A stretch of DNA of 64,000 nt from Kibdelosporangium philippinense (GTDB taxonomy: Bacteria; Actinomycetota; Actinomycetes; Mycobacteriales; Pseudonocardiaceae): assembly GCF_021390435.2 (NCBI RefSeq), contig NZ_JAJVCN010000004.1:283501-347500 (forward strand). The letters are read 5' to 3'. Within the stretch, counting starts at the first letter, position 1. The number at the start of each line of letters is the position of its first letter. The position numbers were made by a program, and so were the translations under genes. The notes under the pieces are model-generated. The model was given only the letters and a program-made list of their open reading frames with translations, was not told the origin of the DNA and made no database searches. This document shows, one piece after another, positions 26,382 through 33,680 of this stretch.

Positions 26382-28580
26382 ATGATTCCCAGCTCCACCT
26401 ACCGGCTGCAACTCGGGCCGGACATGACGTTCGAGCATGTCGCCGAGATCGCGGACTACCTTGCCGCACTGGGCGTCGGCGCGGTGTACGCGTCACCAGT
26501 GCTGGCCGCGACGCCAGGATCCACGCACGGCTACGACGTGGTGGACCCGACCATCGCTTCGCCGGCGCTTGGCGGCGAGGACGCGCGGATGCGTCTGGTC
26601 GGCGAGTTGCAGGAGCTGGAGCTGGGACTGGTCATCGACATCGTGCCCAACCACATGGGCATCGCCGACCCGCCAGCGAACCCGTGGTGGTGGGACGTAC
26701 TGGCGAATGGCCGTTCTTCGGACTACGCCTCGTATTTCGACATCGACTGGGAAGTCGGGCCGCTGCTCGTACCCGTACTCGGGTCGGATTCGCTCGATGA
26801 TTTGTCTATTGTGGATGGCGAGCTGCGGTACTTCGAACATCGGTTCCCGATTGCCGAGGGGACTTCGGGCGGGACCGCCCAGGAAGTTCACGAGCGGCAG
26901 CATTATCGCCTGGTGAACTGGCGCCGGGCCAACTCGGAGCTGAACTACCGGCGGTTCTTCGACATCACCACGCTGGCCGCGGTTCGGGTTGAGGATCCTG
27001 AGGTTTTCGAGGCCACGCATTCGGCTGTGCTGCGGTGGATCTCGAATCTGGAGGTCACCGGGCTGCGGATCGATCACCCGGATGGCCTGGCCAACCCGGG
27101 GGAGTACCTGCGGCGGTTGCGTGCGGCGGCGCCGTCCGCGTGGCTCGTGGTCGAGAAGATCCTTGGGGCGGATGAGGTTCTGCCGTCCACCTGGCCCGTG
27201 CATGGCACGACCGGATACGACAAGCTTCGGCTTGTCTGTGGGCTGTTCATCGATCCGGCCGGTGAGGCTGGTTTCTCCTCGCTGGCGGGCGATCAGGACC
27301 TTGTTGCGATGGAACTGGATCGCAAGCGGTGGGTTGCCGAGAACTTGTTGCGTGCCGAGGTCCGGCGGATCTCGCGGCTCGGTGTCGACGAGTCCGAGGT
27401 TATCTCGTTCCTTCCTCGGTTCCCGGTCTATCGGTCCTATGTGGCCGATGGGGTTGCCGCGAATCTGCCATCGGGGACCATCGCTGAGCAAATGCTTGCG
27501 CAGCCAGGTGGGGAGTTGACCTCCCGGGTCGAGCAGACAGCGGCGATGGTGATGGCCAAGGGCGTCGAGGACACGACCTTCTACCGGTACAACAGGTTCG
27601 TCGCGTTGAACGAGGTCGGCAGCGATCCCGGCCGCTTCGGCGTCCCGGTTTCCGAGTTTCACACCAAGATGGCCGAGGCCGTCGAAACCTCGATGACCAC
27701 ACTGTCCACACACGACACCAAGCGATCCGAGGACGTGCGGGCCCGACTTGCCGTGCTGTCAGAGATCCCGGCCGAGTTCGCGGACTTGGTGCGACGCTGG
27801 ACCGCCAAGGCTGGGCTGTCCGAGCCGACGCTGAACCTGTTGGCGTGGCAGACGATCGTGGGCGCGTGGCCGATCAGTGAGTCCCGTTTGCAGGCCTATT
27901 TGGAGAAAGCCTCGCGGGAAGCCAAGATCGCGACCAGCTGGACCGACCGTAACGCGGAGTTCGACGCCGAGGTCGCCGCGTGGCCCGCGCGTGTGCTCGC
28001 CGAACTCGGCGAAGAGATCGACGAATTCGTGTCACAGATCCGTGCCGCGGGATGGTCGAACTCGTTGGGACAGAAGGTTATCCAACTGGCCATGCCCGGT
28101 GTGCCGGACGTGTACCAAGGCACCGAGCTGTGGGACTACTCCCTGGTCGACCCGGACAACCGGCGCCCGGTGGACTTCGAACTGCGCCGCCAGATCCTCG
28201 CCGAAGCCGAAGAGACCCTGCCCCCGATCGACGAATCGGGCGCGGCCAAACTCCACATCGTGTCCCGGATCCTGCGCCTGCGCTGGGAAAACCCCGAACT
28301 CTTCACCGGCTACGCACCCATCACCGCATCCGGCCCAGCGGCCGACCACCTGGTCGGCTTCGCCCGCAACGGCCTGATCGCCCTGGCCACCCGCCTGCCC
28401 CTGGGGCTGGCGCGCTCTGGGGGATGGCGCGACACGAAGGTGAAACTGGACGGACCCTGGACTGATTCCCTCGTGAGTGGTTATGCGGGTTCTAACCCTG
28501 ATAACCACTCACGAGAGGTTTTGGTGTCTGAGCTGTTCGCCACCTACCCGGTGGCCGTTCTGGTGCAGGGGGACGCGTGA
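26382..28580 (+). CDS. treY: Maltooligosyl trehalose synthase TreY, carrying a palindromic-repeat insertion
   Basis: GH13 enzyme of 732 residues that isomerises the reducing-end alpha-1,4 bond of maltooligosaccharides to alpha,alpha-1,1. Motifs: STYRLQLGPDMTFEHVAEI, IVDIVPNHMGIA (here LVIDIVPNHMG), TGLRIDHPDGLANP and YRYNRFVALNEVG. The C-terminal domain contains repeat copy 3 (28470-28515), encoding about LVSGYAGSNPDNHSRE between WTD and VSELFATYP, where family members usually have a shorter loop. The frame stays open because the repeat centre reads TCT rather than TAG. ATG directly follows the glgX stop; its stop overlaps treZ (GTGA). Confidence 0.95.
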   Translation: MIPSSTYRLQLGPDMTFEHVAEIADYLAALGVGAVYASPVLAATPGSTHGYDVVDPTIASPALGGEDARMRLVGELQELELGLVIDIVPNHMGIADPPANPWWWDVLANGRSSDYASYFDIDWEVGPLLVPVLGSDSLDDLSIVDGELRYFEHRFPIAEGTSGGTAQEVHERQHYRLVNWRRANSELNYRRFFDITTLAAVRVEDPEVFEATHSAVLRWISNLEVTGLRIDHPDGLANPGEYLRRLRAAAPSAWLVVEKILGADEVLPSTWPVHGTTGYDKLRLVCGLFIDPAGEAGFSSLAGDQDLVAMELDRKRWVAENLLRAEVRRISRLGVDESEVISFLPRFPVYRSYVADGVAANLPSGTIAEQMLAQPGGELTSRVEQTAAMVMAKGVEDTTFYRYNRFVALNEVGSDPGRFGVPVSEFHTKMAEAVETSMTTLSTHDTKRSEDVRARLAVLSEIPAEFADLVRRWTAKAGLSEPTLNLLAWQTIVGAWPISESRLQAYLEKASREAKIATSWTDRNAEFDAEVAAWPARVLAELGEEIDEFVSQIRAAGWSNSLGQKVIQLAMPGVPDVYQGTELWDYSLVDPDNRRPVDFELRRQILAEAEETLPPIDESGAAKLHIVSRILRLRWENPELFTGYAPITASGPAADHLVGFARNGLIALATRLPLGLARSGGWRDTKVKLDGPWTDSLVSGYAGSNPDNHSREVLVSELFATYPVAVLVQGDA
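28470..28515. repeat. 46-bp palindromic repeat, copy 3, inside treY
   Basis: Outer arms CTCGTGAGTGGTTA and TAACCACTCACGAG are identical to the other copies; inner GGGTT-CT-AACCC pairs, with two mismatches beside it. Lies wholly within the treY coding region near its 3' end and is read in frame. Copies 1 and 2, read in the same direction and frame, would give a TAG stop at the centre; this copy has TCT. Confidence 0.92.
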
Positions 28581-30253
28581 GCTTCTCTGTGTGGGCTCCG
28601 GGCCATTCAAGGGTGCGTGTGCGGGTCGACGGTGAACTCCACCCGATGAATGAGGATTCCGGCGGCTGGTGGCACGCCGAGGTCGCCGGGACCGACTATT
28701 CGTTCTTCGTGGACGACGACGAGACACCGCTGCCAGACCCGCGTTCGCTGCGCCAGCCGGACGGCGTTTTCGGGCCGTCCCAGGTCTATGACCACAGCGC
28801 TTTCCCGTGGACCGACCAGGGTTGGACGGGTCGCGCGTTGCCCGGAAGCGTGCTGTACGAGCTGCACATCGGGACTTTCACGCCTGAAGGCACTTTCGAC
28901 TCGGCGATCACCAAGCTTGATCACCTCGTCGACTTAGGCGTCGACCTCGTCGAGGTGATGCCCGTCAATTCCTTTGACGGCACAACGGGTTGGGGTTATG
29001 ACGGCGTTTTGTGGGGCGCCGTTCACGAGCCTTATGGCGGCCCAGACGGGTTCAAGCGGTTCGTCGACGCGGCGCATTCCCGGGGTCTTGGCGTGGTTTT
29101 GGACGTCGTCTACAACCACATGGGCCCTTCTGGCGCCTTTCTGGACCGGTTCGGGCCGTATTTCGCGGGCCGGAACCTGTGGGGTCCGGCATTGAACGTC
29201 ACCGGTCCCGGATCCGACGAGGTCCGCAGGTACGTGCTGGACAACGCGCTGATGTGGTTCCGCGACTTCCACGTCGACGGGCTGCGCCTGGACGCCATTC
29301 ACGCCATTGTGGACACCCGGGCCACTCATCTCCTTGAGGAAATGGCTCAGGAAGTCGACGCTCTGGCCGCCGGTCTGCAGCGGCCGCTGTCCTTGATCGC
29401 CGAGTCGGACCTGAACGATCCACGGCACGTCACACCGCGTGCCGCCGGCGGCTACGGCCTCGCGGCGCAATGGTGCGACGACCTGCACCACGCCCTGCAC
29501 GTGTTCCTGACGGGCGAAACACAGGGCTACTACAAGGATTTCGCCGCGCCCAACGCTTTGAAGACCACGCTGGAGAACGCTTTCTTCCACGCTGGAACAT
29601 GGTCGTCCTTCCGTGACCGCACGCACGGCCGTCCCATCAACAAAGCGGTGACGCCAGGCCACCGGTTCCTGTGCTTCCTGCAGAACCACGACCAGATCGG
29701 CAACCGCGCCACCGGCGACCGGATGGCGGCCTCGGTCTCACCGGGTGTGCTCGCCTGCGGCGCCGCGATCATGTTCTGCTCTCCTTACACCCCAATGGTT
29801 TTCATGGGCGAGGAGTGGGCGGCTTCGACACCTTGGCAGTTCTTCGCGTCGTTCCACGATCCCGGCCTTGCCGACGCGGTCCGGACCGGGCGACGTAAGG
29901 AATTCGCCGACCACGGCTGGGGCGAATCCGAGGTCCCTGACCCGATCGACCCGCGGACGGTGGTGAACTCCCGGCTCGACTGGTCCGAACTGGACGATCC
30001 AGCGCACGAAGCCGTGCTGGAAACCTACAAAATGCTGATTGCCTTGCGCCGCAAACACCCTGAGCTGTCCGATCCACGGCTGGACTCGTTCTCGGTCGAC
30101 CAGGACGATCGGGTGGTCACGTTGCACCGAGGGGCGATCCGGCTCATCTGTAACCTGGGTAAGACGGATGTGCCACGCCCGGAAGGCGAAATTCTGCTTT
30201 CATCGGCAGTGAGCGGCGTGATCCCGCCGGAGAGTTTCGTGATCATCCGCTGA
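28577..30253 (+). CDS. treZ: Maltooligosyl trehalose trehalohydrolase TreZ
   Basis: GH13 enzyme of 558 residues releasing free trehalose from the product of TreY. N-terminal CBM48-like domain (SFSVWAPGHSRVRVRVDGEL), barrel motifs VVLDVVYNHMGPSG, VDGLRLDAIHAIVD (nucleophile Asp), LIAESDLNDPR (acid/base Glu) and FLQNHDQIGNR. GTG start overlaps the treY stop by 4 nt. TreY and TreZ together with GlgX form the glycogen-to-trehalose route. No other trehalose pathway gene is present in the window. Confidence 0.95.
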   Translation: MSFSVWAPGHSRVRVRVDGELHPMNEDSGGWWHAEVAGTDYSFFVDDDETPLPDPRSLRQPDGVFGPSQVYDHSAFPWTDQGWTGRALPGSVLYELHIGTFTPEGTFDSAITKLDHLVDLGVDLVEVMPVNSFDGTTGWGYDGVLWGAVHEPYGGPDGFKRFVDAAHSRGLGVVLDVVYNHMGPSGAFLDRFGPYFAGRNLWGPALNVTGPGSDEVRRYVLDNALMWFRDFHVDGLRLDAIHAIVDTRATHLLEEMAQEVDALAAGLQRPLSLIAESDLNDPRHVTPRAAGGYGLAAQWCDDLHHALHVFLTGETQGYYKDFAAPNALKTTLENAFFHAGTWSSFRDRTHGRPINKAVTPGHRFLCFLQNHDQIGNRATGDRMAASVSPGVLACGAAIMFCSPYTPMVFMGEEWAASTPWQFFASFHDPGLADAVRTGRRKEFADHGWGESEVPDPIDPRTVVNSRLDWSELDDPAHEAVLETYKMLIALRRKHPELSDPRLDSFSVDQDDRVVTLHRGAIRLICNLGKTDVPRPEGEILLSSAVSGVIPPESFVIIR

Positions 30254-30322
30254 TTGCGGGCTTGGCGGCCCTGATTCTGCCCTTTGGGGAACCGGTTCGC
30301 GGCCGGTCGGACCCTACCGTCG

Positions 30323-30934
30323 ATGGCCATGACACAGGTGCTGCTCGACGTGCTGGCCCGTCCGGACAAGCCGAACTCGACCCGGCTGGTGATGACGGAC
30401 GAGGCAGTCACCATCGGCGGGAAAAGCTTCGCGTGGCCGGAGATCGACAAGGTCGACTTCGGCTTCATCGACAGCTACCAGAACAAGGTCTACGTGGGCA
30501 CGTCCTTCACGATCAAGGTCGGAACCCACGATGGTCGCAAAGCGACTTTCCTGATGCTCTCCAAGAGCAAGGGATTCTTCGGCGGCACGGTGGATCATCA
30601 GAAGCGCGACCACGGCCGTGAGCAATGGTCGCGAGCTGTGGACATCCTGGTCGAGCGTGCCGGTATCCGGATCGTCGAGACCGCTGTCGCCGCCGTCCGC
30701 GGGGGCGGCACGGCTGAGATCGGCGGTGTGCGGATAGACCAGCGAGGCATGAGCAAAGGCCGCCTGTTCAAGAAGTCGGTGCCCTGGAACGAGATCGCCA
30801 GCTTCGAGTCGAAGTACCCGTACCATCACGTGCTGGTTCGGCAAGGAGACAAGACCAAACCGCGGATCCAGATCGCCAACGGGACGTGGAACTCGATGCT
30901 GCTGCCGACAGTGATCAGGGTTTTCGCGCCCTGA
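30323..30934 (+). CDS. Unknown beta-rich protein (two PH-like halves)
   Basis: A 203-residue soluble protein. Two similar beta-rich halves are visible (RLVMTDEAVTIGGKSFAWPE then VRIDQRGMSKGRLFKKSVPW), each reading like a PH/YcxB-type strand pattern: value, turn, then a PWNEI or WPEI helix start. No catalytic motif or membrane segment. Start could be ATG 30323 or 30329; the ribosome site is weak. A 15-bp tandem repeat begins at its last codons. Function unknown. Confidence 0.7.
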   Translation: MAMTQVLLDVLARPDKPNSTRLVMTDEAVTIGGKSFAWPEIDKVDFGFIDSYQNKVYVGTSFTIKVGTHDGRKATFLMLSKSKGFFGGTVDHQKRDHGREQWSRAVDILVERAGIRIVETAVAAVRGGGTAEIGGVRIDQRGMSKGRLFKKSVPWNEIASFESKYPYHHVLVRQGDKTKPRIQIANGTWNSMLLPTVIRVFAP

Positions 30935-30990
30935 GCCACTCCGACCTGAGCCATCCCGATCTGAGCCATCCCGATCTGCGCCCTTCCGAC
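30931..30990. repeat. 15-bp tandem repeat, four units
   Basis: Four consecutive 15-nt units, CTGAGCCACTCCGAC, CTGAGCCATCCCGAT twice, then CTGCGCCCTTCCGAC, with a fifth degenerate unit to about 31005. The first unit includes the stop of the upstream gene. Two units are identical, implying recent slippage. Non-coding as annotated; it may be variable in copy number between strains. Confidence 0.8.
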
Positions 30991-31045
30991 CTGATCCGTC
31001 CTCCCGCCGTTGAACCATCCCCGCCCATCCGGTAACCGACACCTA

Positions 31046-31078
31046 TTGTCAGATGTAGTAGGTCTGCTACATTCTGAC
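31046..31078 (+). promoter_or_regulatory. ABC-operon promoter inside a dyad
   Basis: TTGTCA (31046-31051), 16-nt spacer, TACATT (31068-31073). An imperfect dyad GTCAGATGTAG ... CTACATTCTGAC (31048-31078) covers the whole promoter, so a repressor there would block polymerase. A candidate repressor is the small HTH protein encoded as third gene of the operon (inference). Confidence 0.55.
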
Positions 31079-31104
31079 TGAGATGTTCGATGGGGAGGTA
31101 CCTG

Positions 31105-32007
31105 ATGGTGGGGGACGATCTCGTGTTGGACGTGCGTGACTTACGGATGCGCTACGGCACGAACGACGTACTCAAAGGCGTGAACTTCCACGCGTGCCGC
31201 GGCGAAGTGCTTGCGTTGCTCGGGCCGAACGGCGCGGGCAAGACGACGACGATCGAAATCCTCGAAGGCTTCCGGATGCGGTCAGCTGGCGAGGTATCGG
31301 TACTGGGGGTCGATCCCGCGCACGCCGACGAAGCGTGGCGTGCGCGGCTCGGCGTAGTTCTGCAGTCCTGGCGTGACCACGGCAAATGGCGGGTCCGTGA
31401 CCTGCTGCACCACCTGGGCAGCTACTACACGCCATACCGCGAGCCGTGGAACGCCGACGAGTTGATCGACGTGGTCGGCCTGACCGCGCACGCGAGCAAG
31501 CGGATCATGAGCCTTTCCGGTGGCCAGCGGCGGCGGCTTGACGTGGCTGTCGGCATCGTCGGCCGCCCTGACCTGCTGTTCCTCGACGAGCCGACGGTCG
31601 GGTTCGACCCGGCGGCTCGGCGTGAATTCCACGACCTTGTGCACCGGCTGTCCGACGACGAGGACACCACGATCCTGCTGACCACGCATGACCTGGCCGA
31701 AGCCGAGAAGTTGGCCGACCGGATCCTGATCCTCGCCGGAGGCCGCGTGATCGCCGACGGTTCAGCGGACCAGTTGTCGCTGCAGATGTCGACAGAGTCC
31801 GAGGTGAAGTGGACACTGCACGGCCAGCGCTATGTGCACGCGACGACGGAAGCGACCAAGTTCGTGCACGACCTGTTCAAACAGCATGGCGATGACGTCG
31901 GCGATCTCGAGGTGCGCAGGGGAAACCTCGAGGACACGTACATGGCCATGGTGGTGGCCTTCGAATCCGGCCAGGCCGAGCCCGAGTTCGCGGCGGTGAC
32001 CCGATGA
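31105..32007 (+). CDS. ABC transporter ATP-binding protein
   Basis: A 300-residue ATPase subunit of a two-component ABC exporter. Walker A LLGPNGAGKTTTIE, signature MSLSGGQRRRLDVAVG, Walker B LLFLDEPTVGFDP and switch LLTTHDLAEAE are all intact; a C-terminal extension of about 80 residues follows. ATG 31105 has GGGGAGG 6 nt upstream and is preferred over ATG 31090. Its stop overlaps the permease start (ATGA). The family commonly exports drugs or antibiotics; the substrate here is unknown. Confidence 0.93.
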   Translation: MVGDDLVLDVRDLRMRYGTNDVLKGVNFHACRGEVLALLGPNGAGKTTTIEILEGFRMRSAGEVSVLGVDPAHADEAWRARLGVVLQSWRDHGKWRVRDLLHHLGSYYTPYREPWNADELIDVVGLTAHASKRIMSLSGGQRRRLDVAVGIVGRPDLLFLDEPTVGFDPAARREFHDLVHRLSDDEDTTILLTTHDLAEAEKLADRILILAGGRVIADGSADQLSLQMSTESEVKWTLHGQRYVHATTEATKFVHDLFKQHGDDVGDLEVRRGNLEDTYMAMVVAFESGQAEPEFAAVTR

Positions 32008-32855
32008 ACCCGATGATGACGACGATCCGCAGCGGCGCACGACGAGGCGTGATCGAGTTCAAGCAGTCGTTCTTCACCGCACAGGACCTGCTCGGGCTGC
32101 TGATCCCGAACACGATCCTGATCGTCGTGATGATCTTCATGCGCGGCTCGACCGTCGGCACGACCGGGTTCTCGCTGGGCACGATGTCACTGAGCAGCGT
32201 GCTCGGAATGACGGTGGCGTTCAGCGGCATGATGACCGTGATGCAACACCTGACGATCGAGCGTGAAGACGGAACGTTGTTGCGCGCGAAGGCAATCCCG
32301 AACGGCATGCTCGGCTACCTCGTCGGCAAGGTGGTCGTGGTGTCCGCGCTGTCGGTGGTCGGCCTGCTGATGATCCTGATCCCAGGGTTGTTCCTGTTCG
32401 ACGGCCTGGCGTTCGATACGGTCGGTTCGTGGCTGACGTTCATCTGGGTGCTCGTGCTCGGGCTGATCGCGACGATGCCGATCGGCGCGGTGCTCGGCTC
32501 GATGTTCTCCAACCCACGAAACTCCGGCCTGATGTCCCTGCCGGTGATGGGCCTCGTGGCGATCTCAGGCATCTTCGTCCCGTTGACGCAGATGCCGGAC
32601 TGGCTGCAGCCAATCGGCCAAATCTTCCCGATCTACTGGCTGGGGCTGGGAATGCGGTCGGCATTGCTGCCGGATGAGCTGGTGGTGGTGGAAATCGGCC
32701 AATCGTGGCGACACCTGGAAACCGTTGGTGTGCTAGGCGCATGGGCGCTTGCGGGCGTCCTGCTCGCCCCGATCGTGTTGCGCAGAATGGCGCGCCGCGA
32801 ATCAGGCTCAACCCTGGCTGAGCGACGCGAGAAGGCACTGCAGAGGACCACCTGA
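32004..32855 (+). CDS. ABC-2 type transporter permease
   Basis: A 283-residue membrane protein with six hydrophobic helices (LLGLLIPNTILIVVMIF, VVVVSALSVVGLLMILIPGLF, WLTFIWVLVLGLIATMPIGAV, LMSLPVMGLVAISGIFVPL and others), the ABC-2 layout, including the RAKAIPNGMLGYLVGK loop. Start ATG overlaps the ATPase stop by 4 nt. Pairs with the ATPase to form an exporter. The C-terminus is basic and cytoplasmic. Confidence 0.92.
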   Translation: MNPMMTTIRSGARRGVIEFKQSFFTAQDLLGLLIPNTILIVVMIFMRGSTVGTTGFSLGTMSLSSVLGMTVAFSGMMTVMQHLTIEREDGTLLRAKAIPNGMLGYLVGKVVVVSALSVVGLLMILIPGLFLFDGLAFDTVGSWLTFIWVLVLGLIATMPIGAVLGSMFSNPRNSGLMSLPVMGLVAISGIFVPLTQMPDWLQPIGQIFPIYWLGLGMRSALLPDELVVVEIGQSWRHLETVGVLGAWALAGVLLAPIVLRRMARRESGSTLAERREKALQRTT

Positions 32856-33094
32856 TGAGTGGCGAGGTCATCTACAACCGCATCGCGATGCTGCGGGCGG
32901 AACGCGGAATCTCCCGCAGGCAACTGGCGGACGCGCTGAGCGTGCACTACCAGACAATCGGCTACCTCGAGCGAGGCGAGTACAGCCCAAGCCTCTACCT
33001 CGCGCTGAAGATCGCGGAATACTTCGAGGTAGCGGTGGAAGTAGTGTTCTCGACGGCGCCATTCCCCAGAATCGGAGCGGAAAAAGCGGGCTGA
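32855..33094 (+). CDS. Small Cro/XRE HTH regulator
   Basis: A 79-residue single-domain HTH protein: RIAMLRAERGISRRQLADAL, SVHYQTIGYLERGEYSPSLYL, then ALKIAEYFEVAVEVVF, the classic lambda-Cro-like fold. Start ATG shares one base with the permease stop (TGATG). Third gene of the ABC operon and the likely regulator of its promoter dyad at 31048-31078. Its last 100 nt overlap, on the opposite strand, the end of the nucleotide-cyclase-like gene, an unusually long tail-to-tail overlap. Confidence 0.9.
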   Translation: MSGEVIYNRIAMLRAERGISRRQLADALSVHYQTIGYLERGEYSPSLYLALKIAEYFEVAVEVVFSTAPFPRIGAEKAG

Positions 33095-33594
33095 ACCCAC
33101 CCGAGGTGAGTCCGGCGACCAAGCCGAACCCGCCCAAGAGGCCGGAAAGCACGGGAGTCGATCCCGTCATACCCCTGACACACAACGGATCGATAGATAT
33201 CGTCGGACACAACAGAAACGAGCGTTGCGCCACTGAGGCGTAGCGCTCGTTTGGTTTGTGGCGCATCGACAAACCGGCACGTGAGGTCGATAGCCTCACC
33301 GAAATACCCACGCTTGTCCCGATGCACCTCACCCGCATGCATCGCAACCCTGATGGGAAAACCCACGTTTTTCAACTGAGGCACCACGTCCGTGATCACC
33401 CAAGTCTTCGGCACGTCCTTGAGCAGAACAAGCATGCCGTCGCCGCGATCAACGAACGGCCCAGTAGTTTGCGTAGCCTCCTCAACAACTTCGTAAAGCC
33501 GCTCCCGGATCTGACCACGGGTGGCGTTGGTCCCCGCGGTGGACCCGACAGCGTCGAGAGCGAGGATCGTCCGATACACAGGTTGCAGTCGCAT
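32995..33594 (-). CDS. Class III nucleotide cyclase-like protein
   Basis: A 199-residue single-domain protein with class III cyclase motifs: first metal Asp in TILALDAVGST (D14), second in VDRGDGMLVLL (D52), IRVAMHAGEV (82-90) and YFGEAIDLTCR (97-107), where the usual transition-state Asn is Asp103 while Arg107 is kept. Cyclic-nucleotide synthesis is possible but unproven; the Asn-to-Asp change may alter it. ATG 33594. Divergent from the giant HTH-NACHT-HEAT gene with 86 nt between starts. The last 33 residues overlap the HTH gene on the other strand and look unlike a cyclase, perhaps a run-on C-terminus. Confidence 0.75.
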   Translation of the reverse strand: MRLQPVYRTILALDAVGSTAGTNATRGQIRERLYEVVEEATQTTGPFVDRGDGMLVLLKDVPKTWVITDVVPQLKNVGFPIRVAMHAGEVHRDKRGYFGEAIDLTCRFVDAPQTKRALRLSGATLVSVVSDDIYRSVVCQGYDGIDSRAFRPLGRVRLGRRTHLGWVQPAFSAPILGNGAVENTTSTATSKYSAIFSAR

Positions 33595-33619
33595 AGCGCT
33601 AGGTTGTGAAACCCAGCGG

Positions 33620-33665
33620 GTGTCCCGCCAGCGAAGGGACACTTGTGGGAACACATCCGGGACAC
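33620..33665. promoter_or_regulatory. Shared control region of cyclase and HTH-NACHT-HEAT genes
   Basis: GTGTCCC (33620-33626) and GGGACAC (33636-33642) form an inverted repeat with 9-nt spacing; further GGGAACAC (about 33648) and GGGACAC (33659-33665) follow. The cluster fills the 86-nt gap between the divergent starts. A plausible operator for the HTH domain of the large protein (inference). Promoter hexamers are not clear. Confidence 0.5.
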
Positions 33666-33680
33666 CTTCGGGGAGTGCGC

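Noticed and set aside
33135..33160. GGGAGTCGATCCC resembling a tRNA T-arm
   Set aside because: No acceptor or D-arm around it and the T-loop consensus is not met; it is inside the cyclase gene.
33218..33250. Hairpin ACGAGCG...CGCTCGT followed by TTGGTTT
   Set aside because: Lies inside the cyclase coding region on the other strand and has mismatches; it could end the ABC operon transcript but support is weak.
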